The translations under genes were made by a program, and so were the position numbers. Shown here piece by piece: positions 7,849-19,125 of a stretch of DNA of 64,000 bases. The stretch's first letter is position 1, and the number at the start of each line of letters is the position of its first letter. The stretch covers positions 5,805,501-5,869,500 of the forward strand of contig NZ_LT629702.1 of the NCBI RefSeq assembly GCF_900103345.1, in the 5' to 3' direction. Source of the DNA: Pseudomonas azotoformans. GTDB taxonomy: Bacteria > Pseudomonadota > Gammaproteobacteria > Pseudomonadales > Pseudomonadaceae. The notes under the pieces were generated by a model that was not told the DNA's origin, made no database searches, and saw only the letters and a list, made by a program, of their open reading frames with translations.

Positions 7849-9213
7849 ATGAAAATAACTAAAAATCTGTTGCACGTGGGTGTGCTTGGGCTGTCGATCC
7901 TGGCGAGCAACGTCATGGCGGCAGTGCCGGCGGATGAAGCCGCCAAGCTGGGCACGACCCTGACCCCGATGGGCGCCGAAATGGCCGGCAACGCCGCAGG
8001 CACCATTCCAAAATGGTCGCCACTGCCCACCAACGCCGGCGCCGTTGACGCCCGTGGTTTCCTGGCCAACCCCTATGCCAGCGAACAACCACAGTTCACC
8101 ATCACGGCGGCGAACGTCGAGCAGTACAAGGACAAGCTGGCGCCGGGTCAGTACGCGATGTTCAAGCGCTACCCGGACACCTTCAAGATGCCGGTCTATC
8201 CGACCCATCGCGGTGCCACCGTGCCGGCTGATGTGTTTGCGGCCATCAAGAAGAACGCCACCAACACCAACCTGGTGTCCGGCGGCAACGGCCTGGAGAA
8301 CTTCGAGACCGCTATCCCGTTCCCGATTCCGAAAAGCGGCGTTGAAGTCATCTGGAACCACATCACCCGCTATCGCGGCGGCAGCGTGACTCGCCTGGTG
8401 ACCCAGGCCACGCCGCAAACCAACGGTTCCTACAGCCTGGTGTACTTCCGCGATCAGTTCGTGTTCCGCGACAAGATGAAGGATTACGATCCGAAAAACC
8501 CGGGCAACGTGCTGTTCTACTTCAAACAGCAAGTGACCGCGCCGGCGCGTCTGGCCGGTGGTGTGCTGCTGGTGCACGAAACCCTGGACCAAGTGAAGGA
8601 ACCGCGTTCGGCTTGGGTCTACAACGCCGGCCAGCGCCGTGTGCGCCGGGCGCCGCAAGTGTCTTATGACGGCCCAGGTACTGCGGCCGATGGCCTGCGT
8701 ACATCCGACAACCTCGACATGTACAACGGCGCACCGGATCGCTACGACTGGAAGCTGGAGGGCAAGAAGGAAATCTACATCGCCTCCAACAGCTACAAGA
8801 TCGACGATCCGAAGCTCAAGTACGCCGACATCATCAAGGCTGGCCACATCAACCAGGACCTGGCTCGCTACGAGCTGCGCCGTGTCTGGCATGTGGTCGC
8901 CACCTTGAAGGAAGGCCAACGCCACATCTACGCCAAGCGTGACTTCTTCATCGATGAAGACACCTGGCAAGCGGCAGTGATCGACCACTACGACGGTCGT
9001 GGCCAACTGTGGCGCGTAGCGGAGGCCCATGCCGAGAACTACTACGACAAGCAAGTGCCGTGGTACGCCCTGGAGACCCTCTACGACTTGCAGTCCGGCC
9101 GCTACCTGGCACTGGGCATGAAGAACGAAGAGAAGCAGGCGTATGACTTCGGCTTCACCGCCACCACCAGCGACTTCACTCCGGCAGCCCTGCGCCAGGA
9201 TGGTGTTCGCTAA
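7849..9213 (+). CDS. DUF1329 family periplasmic/outer-membrane protein
   Basis: A 454-residue exported protein with signal peptide MKITKNLLHVGVLGLSILAS ending about residue 24 (NVMA|A). The sequence after it (ADEAAKLGTTLTPMGAEMAGN.. then IPKW) and the repeated aromatic/charged motifs fit DUF1329. That family is related in fold to the LolA/LolB lipoprotein carriers, which bind acyl chains. It is co-directional with DUF1302, 29 bases downstream, and ends before a REP-type hairpin with a T-run. An operon of DUF1302-DUF1329 is inferred. A role in moving a lipid or hydrophobic compound across the envelope is a guess from the fold and the neighbouring ligase. Confidence 0.85.
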   Translation: MKITKNLLHVGVLGLSILASNVMAAVPADEAAKLGTTLTPMGAEMAGNAAGTIPKWSPLPTNAGAVDARGFLANPYASEQPQFTITAANVEQYKDKLAPGQYAMFKRYPDTFKMPVYPTHRGATVPADVFAAIKKNATNTNLVSGGNGLENFETAIPFPIPKSGVEVIWNHITRYRGGSVTRLVTQATPQTNGSYSLVYFRDQFVFRDKMKDYDPKNPGNVLFYFKQQVTAPARLAGGVLLVHETLDQVKEPRSAWVYNAGQRRVRRAPQVSYDGPGTAADGLRTSDNLDMYNGAPDRYDWKLEGKKEIYIASNSYKIDDPKLKYADIIKAGHINQDLARYELRRVWHVVATLKEGQRHIYAKRDFFIDEDTWQAAVIDHYDGRGQLWRVAEAHAENYYDKQVPWYALETLYDLQSGRYLALGMKNEEKQAYDFGFTATTSDFTPAALRQDGVR

Positions 9214-9231
9214 GCTGCACGCGTAACTCAA

Positions 9232-9265
9232 TGTGGGAGGGGGCAAGCCCCCTCTCACATTTTTT
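9232..9265 (+). terminator. REP-type hairpin with T-run ending the DUF1302-DUF1329 operon
   Basis: TGTGGGAGGGGGCAAGCCCC... (9232-9259) folds back on itself with about 12 pairs around a CAAG loop (one mismatch) and is followed directly by TTTTTT (9260-9265). It is both a copy of the GTGGGAGGGGGC repeat family and a good intrinsic terminator, 18 bases after the DUF1329 stop. Confidence 0.8.
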
Positions 9266-9376
9266 GTCGCAGTTCTTTTTCAGGCAAATGTTGCAAAGAT
9301 CTACAACCCTGCCGCTTTTACCGCTAGTCTGCGGACATCTGCAATGCCGACAACAGCCTTCTACAAGAGCCCGGCG

Positions 9377-12106
9377 ATGACTGATCTGTCCCGAATCCAA
9401 GGGCCTGCCAGTGCGGTAATCCCGACCCTGGAAGGTCGCTTCTACAGGCCACCGCTGCCTGACGGCTATGTGCTGCGGCCGCGCCTGTGCGAACGCCTGA
9501 GTGCCGGGCTGGACGGGCGATTGTTGCTGGTCAGCGCGCCGGCCGGGTTCGGCAAGAGTTCGCTGGCGGTGGAGTTCTGCCAGAGCCTGCCGACCCATTG
9601 GCATAGCCTGTGGCTGGGCCTGAGTCCACGGGACAACGATCCCGGGCGTTTCCTCGAGCGCCTGCTCGACGGTCTGCAGCAATTCTTCCCGCAACTCGGC
9701 GCCCAGTCCCTGGGCCTGCTGAAAATGCGCCAGCGTCACCAGCCCTTTGCCTTTGAAGAATGGCTCGATGGCCTGCTCGACGAGCTGGCTGCGCACCTGT
9801 CCATGCGTGCGCCGCTGTTGCTGGTGCTGGATGACTACCATCTGGCCCAAGGGCCTGTGCTCGACCGTTGCCTGCAGTTTTTCCTCAACCATTTACCCGA
9901 TGGCTTGGTGGTACTGGTCACCAGCCGGCAGCGTCCGGACTGGCATCTGGCGCGGCTGCGGCTGTCGCGTCATCTGCTGGAACTGCACGAACAGGATTTG
10001 CGCCTGACGCACGACGAATCACTGGCAGTGCTGGATCGCCACAGCAGTTCCCTGCGCGGTGAAGCGCTCGACAATTTGATCCGCCGCAGCGAAGGCTGGG
10101 TCGCCGGCCTGCGCTTCTGGTTGCTGGCCGCCTCCGAGGCCGGCAGCGACGGCGCCTTGCCACAGAGCCTGCACGGCGGTGAAGGGTTGATCCGCGATTA
10201 CCTGCTGGAAGAGGTCATCGACTGCCTGCCGACCGAAGTGCAGGCGTTTTTGTACGACACCGCCCCTCAGGACCGATTTTGCAGCGAACTTTGCGATGCG
10301 GTGCGTGAAGCCCACGACAGCACCGAAATCCTGCGTTACCTGCAGGCGCACCAAGTGTTCCTCGTGCCCCTGGACGAACAGGGGCATTGGTATCGTTATC
10401 ACCATCTGTTTTCGGATCTGCTGCGTACACGGCGCGCCAGCAGCAACGTGTTGCCGGCGGCCAGCCTGCACTTGCGCGCCTGTCGCTGGTTCAATGCCCA
10501 GGGGTTGATCGACGAGGCGGTGGAGCAGGCGTTGCGCGCCGGTCATCTGGATGTGGCGGCGAACCTGGTACAGAACCTGTCCGAAGAACAGCTGCTCGCC
10601 GAACAGAATGTCGGCATGTTGCTGCGCTGGAAAATGGACTTGCCCGACAGCCTGTTGATCAGCACACCGCGTTTGATCGTGCTCTACAGCTGGGCCTTGG
10701 GCCTGGCCTGCCAGTTGGATGCGGCCGAGGAACTGTCCAGCTACCTCAGCCGCTTCCTGCCGGCGCCCTCGGCTACCGCGCAAAAATCGATGTTGGCCCA
10801 GTGGCTGGCGTTGAGCGGGATCATCGCCCGGGGCCGGGGCGATCGCGAGTTGACCCAGCGCTATTGCAGCGAGGCGTTGGAAAGTCTGCCGCAACGGCGT
10901 TACGGCCAGCGGTTGATGTGTCTGTCGACGCTCTCCAACCTGGCCATTGTCGATGCCGACCTGTGGCGTGCACGTGGCTTGAATCGCGAATCCCTGGAAC
11001 TGGCGCAGCGCGTCGGCAACCCCTTGTTCGAAGCCTTGGCCCATTACGACCGTGCGCGGGTGTTGCAGGCGCGCGGCGAGATCCTGCGCTCCCTGGATGA
11101 AGTGCGCCAGGGATTGCAGCGCCTGCATGGCCTGGCGCCGCAGCGCTTGTACGCGGTGCGTGCGCGGTTGTCGCTCTACGAAGGTTTTTTGCTGCTGGTG
11201 CGGCTCCAGCCTGAAGCCGGTCTCGCTCGCTTGCGCGCCGGTCTCGCCGAGGCCCGTGCTTGCCGCGATATCAGTGTGTTGATCGGTCATTGCGTGATCG
11301 CCAATTTCGAGGGGCGCCGGGGTGACTTCGCCAAGGCCTTCGCCGAACTTGCCGAGGCCGAGCGCTTGATGCATATCTGGGATGTGCCGCCGATCTACTA
11401 TCTGGCGATGATTACCCTGATCAAGTGCGAGCTGTGGTTGGCCCAGGGCCGTACCGACCTGGCCGACGCCTGGCTGACCCGCCTGGGGCAGACCTACAAC
11501 GGCGAACACGCCGCCGCCGCGCCGGAATTCCACCCGCACCTGCCGCAGCATATCGAGTTGCAACAGGCTGCACTGGATGCCACGCGCCACCAATCGGCTG
11601 CGGCGCTGCAACGCCTTGATGAACTGGCGCAGCAGGCGCATCACAGTGGGCGACAGATGATCGCCCTCATGGCGCTGACCCAGCAGGCGCAGTTGCTGCT
11701 GGAGAACAGTGAGGAGGCCAAGGCGCGTCCGGTGCTGGCCCAGGCGCTGGAGGCGGGTGGCGGTGGCGCGCTGCAACCCTTCCAGCGTCTGCTGGAAAAC
11801 CACCCGGACTGGATGCGCGAGCAACTCGCCAAAGATCCCCATGGCCTTTTGAACGAGAGCCTGCTGGCGCTGTTACCTGCCGCCTTGGTGGTGGAGGCGG
11901 TGTCGACCCACGAAACCTTGAGTGCACGGGAGCTGGCCGTGCTGCAACTGATCGCTCAGGGCTGTTCCAATCAGGAGATCAGCAATCGGCTGTTCATCTC
12001 CCTGCATACGGTGAAGACCCACGCCAGCCACATCAACAGCAAGCTGGGCGTCGAGCGGCGCACTCAGGCGGTGGCACGGGCGCAGGAGCTGAGGTTGATC
12101 GGCTAG
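9377..12106 (+). CDS. MalT-like (LAL) LuxR family transcriptional regulator
   Basis: A 909-residue ATP-dependent regulator of the MalT/LAL type. The N-terminal NTPase has Walker A VSAPAGFGKSSLAVE (about residues 52-66) and a Walker B LLLVLDDYHLA (about 150-160). A long helical, TPR-like middle follows. The C-terminal LuxR helix-turn-helix begins at LSARELAVLQLIAQG and includes SNQEISNRLFISLHTVKTH. Start MTDLSRIQ at 9377 was chosen; MPTTAF at 9344 is an alternative. Any start further upstream would lie within the REP hairpin and is unlikely. Position directly after the ligase/DUF1302/DUF1329 genes suggests it controls them in response to an unknown ligand. Confidence 0.85.
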   Translation: MTDLSRIQGPASAVIPTLEGRFYRPPLPDGYVLRPRLCERLSAGLDGRLLLVSAPAGFGKSSLAVEFCQSLPTHWHSLWLGLSPRDNDPGRFLERLLDGLQQFFPQLGAQSLGLLKMRQRHQPFAFEEWLDGLLDELAAHLSMRAPLLLVLDDYHLAQGPVLDRCLQFFLNHLPDGLVVLVTSRQRPDWHLARLRLSRHLLELHEQDLRLTHDESLAVLDRHSSSLRGEALDNLIRRSEGWVAGLRFWLLAASEAGSDGALPQSLHGGEGLIRDYLLEEVIDCLPTEVQAFLYDTAPQDRFCSELCDAVREAHDSTEILRYLQAHQVFLVPLDEQGHWYRYHHLFSDLLRTRRASSNVLPAASLHLRACRWFNAQGLIDEAVEQALRAGHLDVAANLVQNLSEEQLLAEQNVGMLLRWKMDLPDSLLISTPRLIVLYSWALGLACQLDAAEELSSYLSRFLPAPSATAQKSMLAQWLALSGIIARGRGDRELTQRYCSEALESLPQRRYGQRLMCLSTLSNLAIVDADLWRARGLNRESLELAQRVGNPLFEALAHYDRARVLQARGEILRSLDEVRQGLQRLHGLAPQRLYAVRARLSLYEGFLLLVRLQPEAGLARLRAGLAEARACRDISVLIGHCVIANFEGRRGDFAKAFAELAEAERLMHIWDVPPIYYLAMITLIKCELWLAQGRTDLADAWLTRLGQTYNGEHAAAAPEFHPHLPQHIELQQAALDATRHQSAAALQRLDELAQQAHHSGRQMIALMALTQQAQLLLENSEEAKARPVLAQALEAGGGGALQPFQRLLENHPDWMREQLAKDPHGLLNESLLALLPAALVVEAVSTHETLSARELAVLQLIAQGCSNQEISNRLFISLHTVKTHASHINSKLGVERRTQAVARAQELRLIG

Positions 12107-12192
12107 GGATGTCCCAGTCTGTTTTAATAGTGCAATTATTCTGGCGGTATTCGCCCGGAAACGACATTTCATTTGCACGACAGGACCCCTGA

Positions 12193-12837
12193 ATGGAAAC
12201 CGCCCAGCCGACCTTTATCCGCGAAACCTTCCCCGTCGGCCCCTTGCAGTGCAACTGCACCATCATCGGCGACCCCATCAGCAAAAAGGCCGTCGTGGTC
12301 GACCCTGGCGGCAACCATGAGCTGATCCTGGCGCGGCTCGATGCTCTAGGCCTCAAGGTGGTCAGCATCATCCACACTCATGCCCATCTGGATCATTTTC
12401 TGGCGTCCGGCCAGTTGAAGGAGAAGACCGGCGCCACGCTGCACCTGCACAAAGAGGATCAATTCCTCTGGGACAATCTGGAAATGCAATGCCAGATGTT
12501 TCGTGTGCCCTATACCCCGGTGCCTTCGCCAGACCGCTGGCTGGAACATGATGAGGAATTGGCCTGCGGATGTGGCGTGGCATTGCACACACCAGGCCAC
12601 ACGCCGGGGTCGATGAGCTTCTGGTTTGCCGATGCCAAGCTGCTGATTGCTGGCGACACGCTGTTTCGCCGCGGTATCGGGCGTACGGATTTGTGGGGTG
12701 GAGATCAGGCGACCATCGTGCGTTCGATCAAGCAGCGGTTATACACGCTGGATGAGGGCGCGACCGTGGTGACCGGTCACGGCCCGGATACCCGATTGGG
12801 CGATGAAATGCGTGAGAACCCATTTGTACGGGCGTGA
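12193..12837 (+). CDS. MBL-fold metallohydrolase (glyoxalase II/YcbL-like)
   Basis: A 214-residue metallo-beta-lactamase fold hydrolase. The zinc-binding motif HTHAHLDH is at about residues 61-68, followed by HTPGHTPGS, the bridging aspartate in AGDTLFRRGIGRTD and a final histidine in VVTGHGPDT. This compact form without the glyoxalase II C-terminal helical domain fits YcbL-type thioester hydrolases; its natural substrate is unknown. It follows the LuxR gene by 86 bases on the same strand and may be independent of it. Confidence 0.86.
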   Translation: METAQPTFIRETFPVGPLQCNCTIIGDPISKKAVVVDPGGNHELILARLDALGLKVVSIIHTHAHLDHFLASGQLKEKTGATLHLHKEDQFLWDNLEMQCQMFRVPYTPVPSPDRWLEHDEELACGCGVALHTPGHTPGSMSFWFADAKLLIAGDTLFRRGIGRTDLWGGDQATIVRSIKQRLYTLDEGATVVTGHGPDTRLGDEMRENPFVRA

Positions 12838-13030
12838 AGGAATAATTGCCGGACAGAAGCTGTTCTATAACAGGCAAGCGTTGTAGCAAAAAACTCAGGT
12901 CGGGTTCAGCGTGTGTCTGCTACGGTTTCTGTAGTGACGGAATTTTTGCCGTTTGTCGTGTTCCAAACTCGGCACAGGTCCATTGCCAATGTCCTTTGCA
13001 CCTTAGAATGCAAAAGTAGGAGCTTCCTTC

Positions 13031-13798
13031 ATGTTCACTTCGCGTCGTCTGCTTGTTGTCGCTACCGTCGTAGCCCTGTTATCCGGCTGCGCATCCCCTA
13101 ACCCTTATGACGGCAGCAGCCAGGGACAGGCGAGTAATGAATCCGGCGGTATGAGCAAGACCGCCAAGTACGGCGGCCTGGGTGCCCTGGCCGGTGCACT
13201 GGCGGGTGCAGCCATCGACCATAACAACCGTGGCAAGGGCGCATTGATCGGTGCGGTCGTTGCAGGTGCCGGCGCAGCCGGTTACGGCTACTACGCCGAC
13301 CAGCAGGAAAAGAAACTGCGCGAAAGCATGGCCAATACCGGTGTTGAAGTTCAGCGCCAGGGCGACCAGATCAAGCTGATCATGCCGGGCAACATCACCT
13401 TCGCGACCAACTCGGATGCGATCTCCAGCAGCTTCTACCAGCCGCTGAACAACCTGGCCAACTCGCTCAAGCAGTTCAACCAGAACACGATCCAGATCGT
13501 TGGTTATACCGACAGCACGGGCAGCCGCCAGTTGAACATGGACCTGTCCCAGCGTCGCGCGCAGAGCGTGGCCAACTACCTGACGTCCCAGGGCGTCAAC
13601 GGTGCCAACCTGAGCGCACGCGGTGCCGGCCCGGATAACCCGATTGCCAGCAACGCTGACGTCAATGGCCGTGCCCAGAACCGTCGTGTAGAAGTCAACC
13701 TCGGCCCGATTCCTGGCCAGCAGTACGGCCAGCCCGGCGCACAGGCACCGCAGCAGAACAACCAGTTCCAGGGCAACCCGTACTCGCAGTACCAGTAA
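13031..13798 (+). CDS. OmpA-family outer-membrane lipoprotein with glycine zipper (YiaD-like)
   Basis: A 255-residue lipoprotein with a lipobox LLSGC at Cys20. Next comes a glycine-zipper segment (GGLGALAGALAGAAID ... GALIGAVVAGAGAAGYGY, residues about 50-95). The rest is an OmpA C-terminal peptidoglycan-binding domain with the signature TDSTGSRQLNMDLSQRRAQSV and ...NRRVEVNL. The C-terminal tail is rich in Gln, Pro and Asn. It should sit in the outer membrane and bind peptidoglycan. ATG at 13031 follows TAGGAG. The gene has its own upstream gap and its own terminator, so it is probably a single-gene unit. Confidence 0.88.
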   Translation: MFTSRRLLVVATVVALLSGCASPNPYDGSSQGQASNESGGMSKTAKYGGLGALAGALAGAAIDHNNRGKGALIGAVVAGAGAAGYGYYADQQEKKLRESMANTGVEVQRQGDQIKLIMPGNITFATNSDAISSSFYQPLNNLANSLKQFNQNTIQIVGYTDSTGSRQLNMDLSQRRAQSVANYLTSQGVNGANLSARGAGPDNPIASNADVNGRAQNRRVEVNLGPIPGQQYGQPGAQAPQQNNQFQGNPYSQYQ

Positions 13799-13810
13799 AC
13801 ATTCGCTGAT

Positions 13811-13843
13811 AAAAAAGGGCGCCTGTGTAAGGCGCCCTTTTTT
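13811..13843. terminator. Bidirectional intrinsic terminator
   Basis: AAAAAAGGGCGCC, a 7-base loop, then GGCGCCCTTTTTT: a perfect 13-bp inverted repeat, seven of the pairs G-C or C-G, with T-runs on both strands. It lies between the convergent stops of the OmpA-like lipoprotein gene (13798) and the BON lipoprotein gene (13861). Confidence 0.93.
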
Positions 13844-13860
13844 GTGGCTGCGTGATTACA

Positions 13861-15495
<1,635 letters not shown>

Positions 15496-15496
<1 letters not shown>

Positions 15497-17307
15497 CAGC
15501 GCGGAGTGTCCGGCAGGCGCTGGATCTCGCCACCGACAAACTTGGCCCATGGCATCTGGCGATCAACGCGCTGGTTGGCGCTGATACCCAGGTTGCCCGA
15601 CAGACCGTCAACACGGGTATCCGGCAGTGCCTTGAGTTGCCCCAGGCGCGGCGCCAGGCGGTAGGCGTCGACGCCCATCGCATACAGGCGGCCGAGGCTG
15701 CCGTTGGCTTGTGGCCATTGTGCGGCTACCTGGTTGCGCAGCGGGTCGGTGGTATTGAGCAGCCAAGGCGTTTCGCAGAACATCACGTTGGTCATGTCCA
15801 GGTACTGGTTTTTGTCGCCGCTGGCGCTGAACACGTGGGACGTGGCGTATACGGGCACGTCGCCGGCATATTGGAAGTTAAGGGTCGGCTTGATCTGCTG
15901 GGCCAGTTGCGGGGTTACAGCCAGGAAAATGAACTCGATGTCCTGGCGGCGCGAAGGCTGCGCGGCTACATCGGTGCCGACGGTGCTTTGCAGGCTCTTG
16001 GCGCGACCTTCACTTTTGCGCAGCTGGAACATGTCGGCAATTTGTTGGGCAAGGGCGACCGGTTGGTCGACGTACTCGACGCCAACAACGGTGCCGCCAT
16101 TGGCTTCCCAATCCTGGCGGAAAGCTTTGTACACACGCTCGCCCCACTCGCCACGCGGGACCATGGCAGCGGCACGATGCAGGCCGTCGGCACGGGCGCG
16201 GCGCGATACTTCGCGGGCTTCGTCTTCAGCGGCCAGGCCGAACTGGAACAGTTGCGCCGGGCTGCGATCAGTCTCGCTGTAGTTCAAAGCCAGGGTGGTG
16301 ATAGGCAACTGCGGGCGGGCACTGAGCTGCTTGACCAGCGGCTTCTCCAGCGGGCCGACCACCAGTTGCACACCGGCGGCCTGGGCCTTGGCGTAGAAGT
16401 CGTCGAGGGAGGTCAGGCGCGAGCTGTCATAGAACTCGATGACTGGTGGCTTCTGCCCGGCTTGTTCGGCCTGGTAGTGCGCCGCCATGAAACCTTCGCG
16501 CAGCGCCTTGCCGACGGACGCCAGCGGGCCGTCCTGTGGCAGCAGCAGGGCGATCTTGTTCAGGGGCTGGCTGGCCAGTTCCTTGAGCTTGGTCAGCGGC
16601 GTGGGCAATTGCACGGCAGCCGGATGACCTGGATTCTGGGCGCGCCAGGTGTCGATGGCAGCCTGTTGCTGCTCCAGCGTACCGGCGCCCTTGACCGCTT
16701 GGGCCAGGGTGATCCAACCGTCCAGCACCGGATTGCCGCTGGCTTGCAGCTGTTCGGCCGGCACGGCGGCAATCAAGGCCCAGATGGCTTCGTGGTTGCT
16801 TTTGGCGGCATCACCCGTGAGCAGTGGGGCCATGGCGACACGTTCCCGGGCGGCAGCCAGGGTCTGTCCGTCGGCCTCATAAGCGCGGGCGTGCACGCTG
16901 CCGGTACGGATCTGCTGTTCAGGCGGTAGCTCCTTCAGGCTTTGCAGGCTCGGGTGGTTCAATGCGGTCAGCGCAGCCTTGGGCTGGTTGCGCGCCATGG
17001 CCAGTTCGGCGGCCAGGGTGCTGGCAAACACTTGCGCGGCAGGCTTGAGGACATCCAGGGGCACTTGCGCAAGAATCTGCGACGAGCGCCCGGGGTTGTT
17101 CTGCTTGTAGGCCATGTCTGCCGCACTCAGGCGCAGCAACGCGGCCTTTTCTGGCGTTTTGGCGGTGGTGGCCTGTTCGAGCAGTTGCTCGATACTGGCG
17201 TCCGGGGTCCGTGGAAGGTCGCCAAGGCTGGACGAGGGCGAGCTGGCACACGCGGCCAACAAGGCAGCGAGGCAGAGGGCGGAGAGCAGCCGCAGGCAAG
17301 CGATCAT
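15496..17307 (-). CDS. lpoA: Penicillin-binding protein activator LpoA (LppC family)
   Basis: A 603-residue outer-membrane lipoprotein. It has an N-terminal signal with lipobox LLAAC at Cys20, a TPR-like helical N-domain (to about residue 260), then a periplasmic-binding-protein-like C-domain starting near KIALLLPQDGPLASVGKALREG. In E. coli LpoA reaches through the peptidoglycan to activate PBP1A. The ATG at 17307 has AGGA about 9 bases upstream and was preferred over an in-frame TTG at 17331. It is divergent from rsmI, an arrangement conserved in gamma-proteobacteria, and heads the lpoA-yraN cluster. Confidence 0.92.
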
Positions 17308-17516
17308 GTAAGTGTTCCTGATACCGATCAAATTAGCGTGGAATTGTACCCAAGCACTGGCCCAGGCGCGATGTTACTGGCGTGAAACCATCGATTTAGG
17401 TCGTGCAAATGTTGCAAGTGGCTCCAAACGGCTGAAAAGGCATCGGCCGTGATGGCATATTTTCAAGGCGCCTACGCGCTACAATGTCGCTTTTGCCAAC
17501 CATCGAGGTGTGCGTT

Positions 17517-18389
17517 TTGACTGCTCCAGGTCCTTTGAATTCCACTGCAGGCTCGCTTTTTGTCGTGGCGACGCCCATTGGCAACCTGGACGACATCAGT
17601 GCGCGGGCACTGAAAGTGTTGCGCGAGGTTAAATTGATCGCGGCTGAAGACACGCGGCACTCCCAGCGTTTGATGCAGCATTTTGGTATCAGCACGCCAT
17701 TAGCCGCCTGCCACGAACACAACGAACGCGAAGAAGGCAGCCGTTTTATCGTGCGCCTGTTGGCCGGCGACGATGTGGCGCTGATCTCCGACGCGGGCAC
17801 GCCACTGATCTCCGACCCTGGCTACCATCTGGTGCGCCAAGCGCGGGCCGCTGGTATCAATGTAGTGCCTGTTCCGGGCGCGTGCGCGCTGATTGCGGCA
17901 TTGTCGGCGGCGGGCCTGCCGTCGGATCGTTTTATTTTCGAGGGTTTCCTGCCGGCCAAGGCCGTCGGGCGGCGCGCACGGCTGCAAGCGTTAAAGGAAG
18001 AACCGCGCACCTTGATCTTCTATGAAGCTCCTCATCGCATCCTCGAATGCCTGCAGGACATGGAGCTGGTGTTTGGCGGCGAGCGCCTGGCACTGCTGGC
18101 CCGTGAGCTGACCAAGACCTTCGAAACCCTCAAGGGCTTGCCGCTGGAAGAGCTGCGTGCGTTTGTCGAAGGTGACAGCAATCAGCAGCGCGGCGAGTGT
18201 GTGGTGCTGGTGGCAGGCTGGACCGCGCCTGAGGACGAAGATGCGGTGGGCAGCGAGGCCATGCGCATCCTTGACCTGCTGCTCAAGGAGATGCCCCTCA
18301 AGCGTGCGGCCGCCCTGGCGGCGGAAATCACTGGGGTGCGCAAGAACCTCTTGTATCAAGCTGCGCTGGATAAACAGAAAGCCGAATAG
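17517..18389 (+). CDS. rsmI: 16S rRNA (cytidine1402-2'-O)-methyltransferase RsmI
   Basis: A protein of about 290 residues in the tetrapyrrole methylase family. The SAM-binding signature SLFVVATPIGNLDD is near the N-terminus, followed by AAEDTRHSQRLM and SDAGTPLISDPGYHLV. The C-terminal RsmI helical domain ends with GVRKNLLYQAAL. It adds the 2'-O-methyl group to C1402 in the decoding centre of the 30S subunit. The likely start is TTG at 17517, preceded by GAGG at a good distance; an ATG at 17484 and a GTG at 17508 are in frame but weaker. Divergent from lpoA and just upstream of rnpB. Confidence 0.9.
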   Translation: MTAPGPLNSTAGSLFVVATPIGNLDDISARALKVLREVKLIAAEDTRHSQRLMQHFGISTPLAACHEHNEREEGSRFIVRLLAGDDVALISDAGTPLISDPGYHLVRQARAAGINVVPVPGACALIAALSAAGLPSDRFIFEGFLPAKAVGRRARLQALKEEPRTLIFYEAPHRILECLQDMELVFGGERLALLARELTKTFETLKGLPLEELRAFVEGDSNQQRGECVVLVAGWTAPEDEDAVGSEAMRILDLLLKEMPLKRAAALAAEITGVRKNLLYQAALDKQKAE

Positions 18390-18447
18390 TTCCGGGGTTG
18401 AACCGGTATTCCGTCTGAACGTGATGGCAATTCTGAACTTTTATTAC

Positions 18448-18476
18448 TTGTCCTAAGTCCGCCGTGCCGTTAACCT
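18448..18476 (+). promoter_or_regulatory. Candidate rnpB promoter
   Basis: TTGTCC (18448-18453), 17 bases, then TAACCT (18471-18476) places a start about 8 bases downstream, at the 5' end of the RNase P RNA helix P1. The GC-rich stretch between the -10 and the start resembles a stringent discriminator. Confidence 0.4.
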
Positions 18477-18483
18477 GCGCGGC

Positions 18484-18840
18484 GGAGAGTCGATTGGACA
18501 GTCGCTGCCCTCTATGAAAATTAGGGGGGGGAGGAAAGTCCGGGCTCCATAGGGCGAAGTGCCAGGTAATGCCTGGGAGGCGTGAGCCTACGGAAAGTGC
18601 CACAGAAAATAACCGCCTAAGCACTTCGGTGCCGGTAAGGGTGAAAAGGTGCGGTAAGAGCGCACCGCACGACTGGCAACAGTTCGTGGCTAGGTAAACC
18701 CCACTTGGAGCAAGACCAAATAGGGTCCCAAGGCGTGGCCCGCGCTGGGACCGGGTAGGTTGCTAAAGATGTCCAGTGATGGCCATCGTAGACGAATGAC
18801 TGTTCAAGACAGAACCCGGCTTATAGATCGACTCTCCACC
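18484..18840 (+). ncRNA. rnpB: RNase P RNA (class A)
   Basis: The 5' end GGAGAGTCGAT (18484-18494) pairs with ATCGACTCTCC (18827-18837) to form helix P1. Conserved class A segments are in order: GAGGAAAGTCCGGGCTCC, then the AGGGTGAAAAGGTGCGGTAAGAG block, then CAAGACCAAATAGGG, and near the end AGACAGAACCCGGCTTATAG. Total about 357 nt, the normal length. This is the catalytic RNA that removes 5' leaders from tRNA precursors. In Pseudomonas it lies between rsmI and mraZ, as here. Confidence 0.97.
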
Positions 18841-19089
18841 TTTTTCCTTCTGTCCGAATCTCGAGCAGAAACCCGGTAGTAACGCAAGAATCCCTCCCTG
18901 CCGAATCATTGGCAGATGCATCTTCGTAATACCAAAAAAATCTTACTCTTAATAAATTACTTTAAGTTCAGCCTATAGCTCTTTGAGCTATTTGTGCTTG
19001 TTGGGCCAAAAACATCGCCGAACTCTGGTTTCTCCTCCCTTTACGCTCCTAAATCTCCGTTCTGTAAGGCTTTTCCTTGAATCCGCGCC
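18841..19089. other. Intergenic spacer between rnpB and the mraZ promoter
   Basis: About 250 bases, more AT-rich than the surroundings. A short T-run (CTTTTTCC) right after rnpB may help end or define its transcript. No open frame, repeat or recognised RNA was seen in the rest. Confidence 0.4.
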
Positions 19090-19119
19090 TTGACGGTGTG
19101 GTGGGCGCATTCCTATAGT
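19090..19119 (+). promoter_or_regulatory. Sigma70-like promoter of the dcw cluster (Pmra)
   Basis: TTGACG (19090-19095), an 18-base spacer and TATAGT (19114-19119) form a strong consensus-like promoter. Predicted start is around 19126, about 70 bases before mraZ. Confidence 0.75.
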
Positions 19120-19125
19120 GTGCGC

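Noticed and set aside
9233..9376. N-terminal extension of the LuxR regulator to 9233
   Set aside because: The ATG there lies inside a REP hairpin and terminator, so it cannot be the real start.
12838..13030. Small RNA gene or operator in the gap before the OmpA-like lipoprotein gene
   Set aside because: The gap has no clear hairpin-T-run, no symmetrical site and no protein-like frame that is better than chance; only a promoter for the lipoprotein gene is expected.
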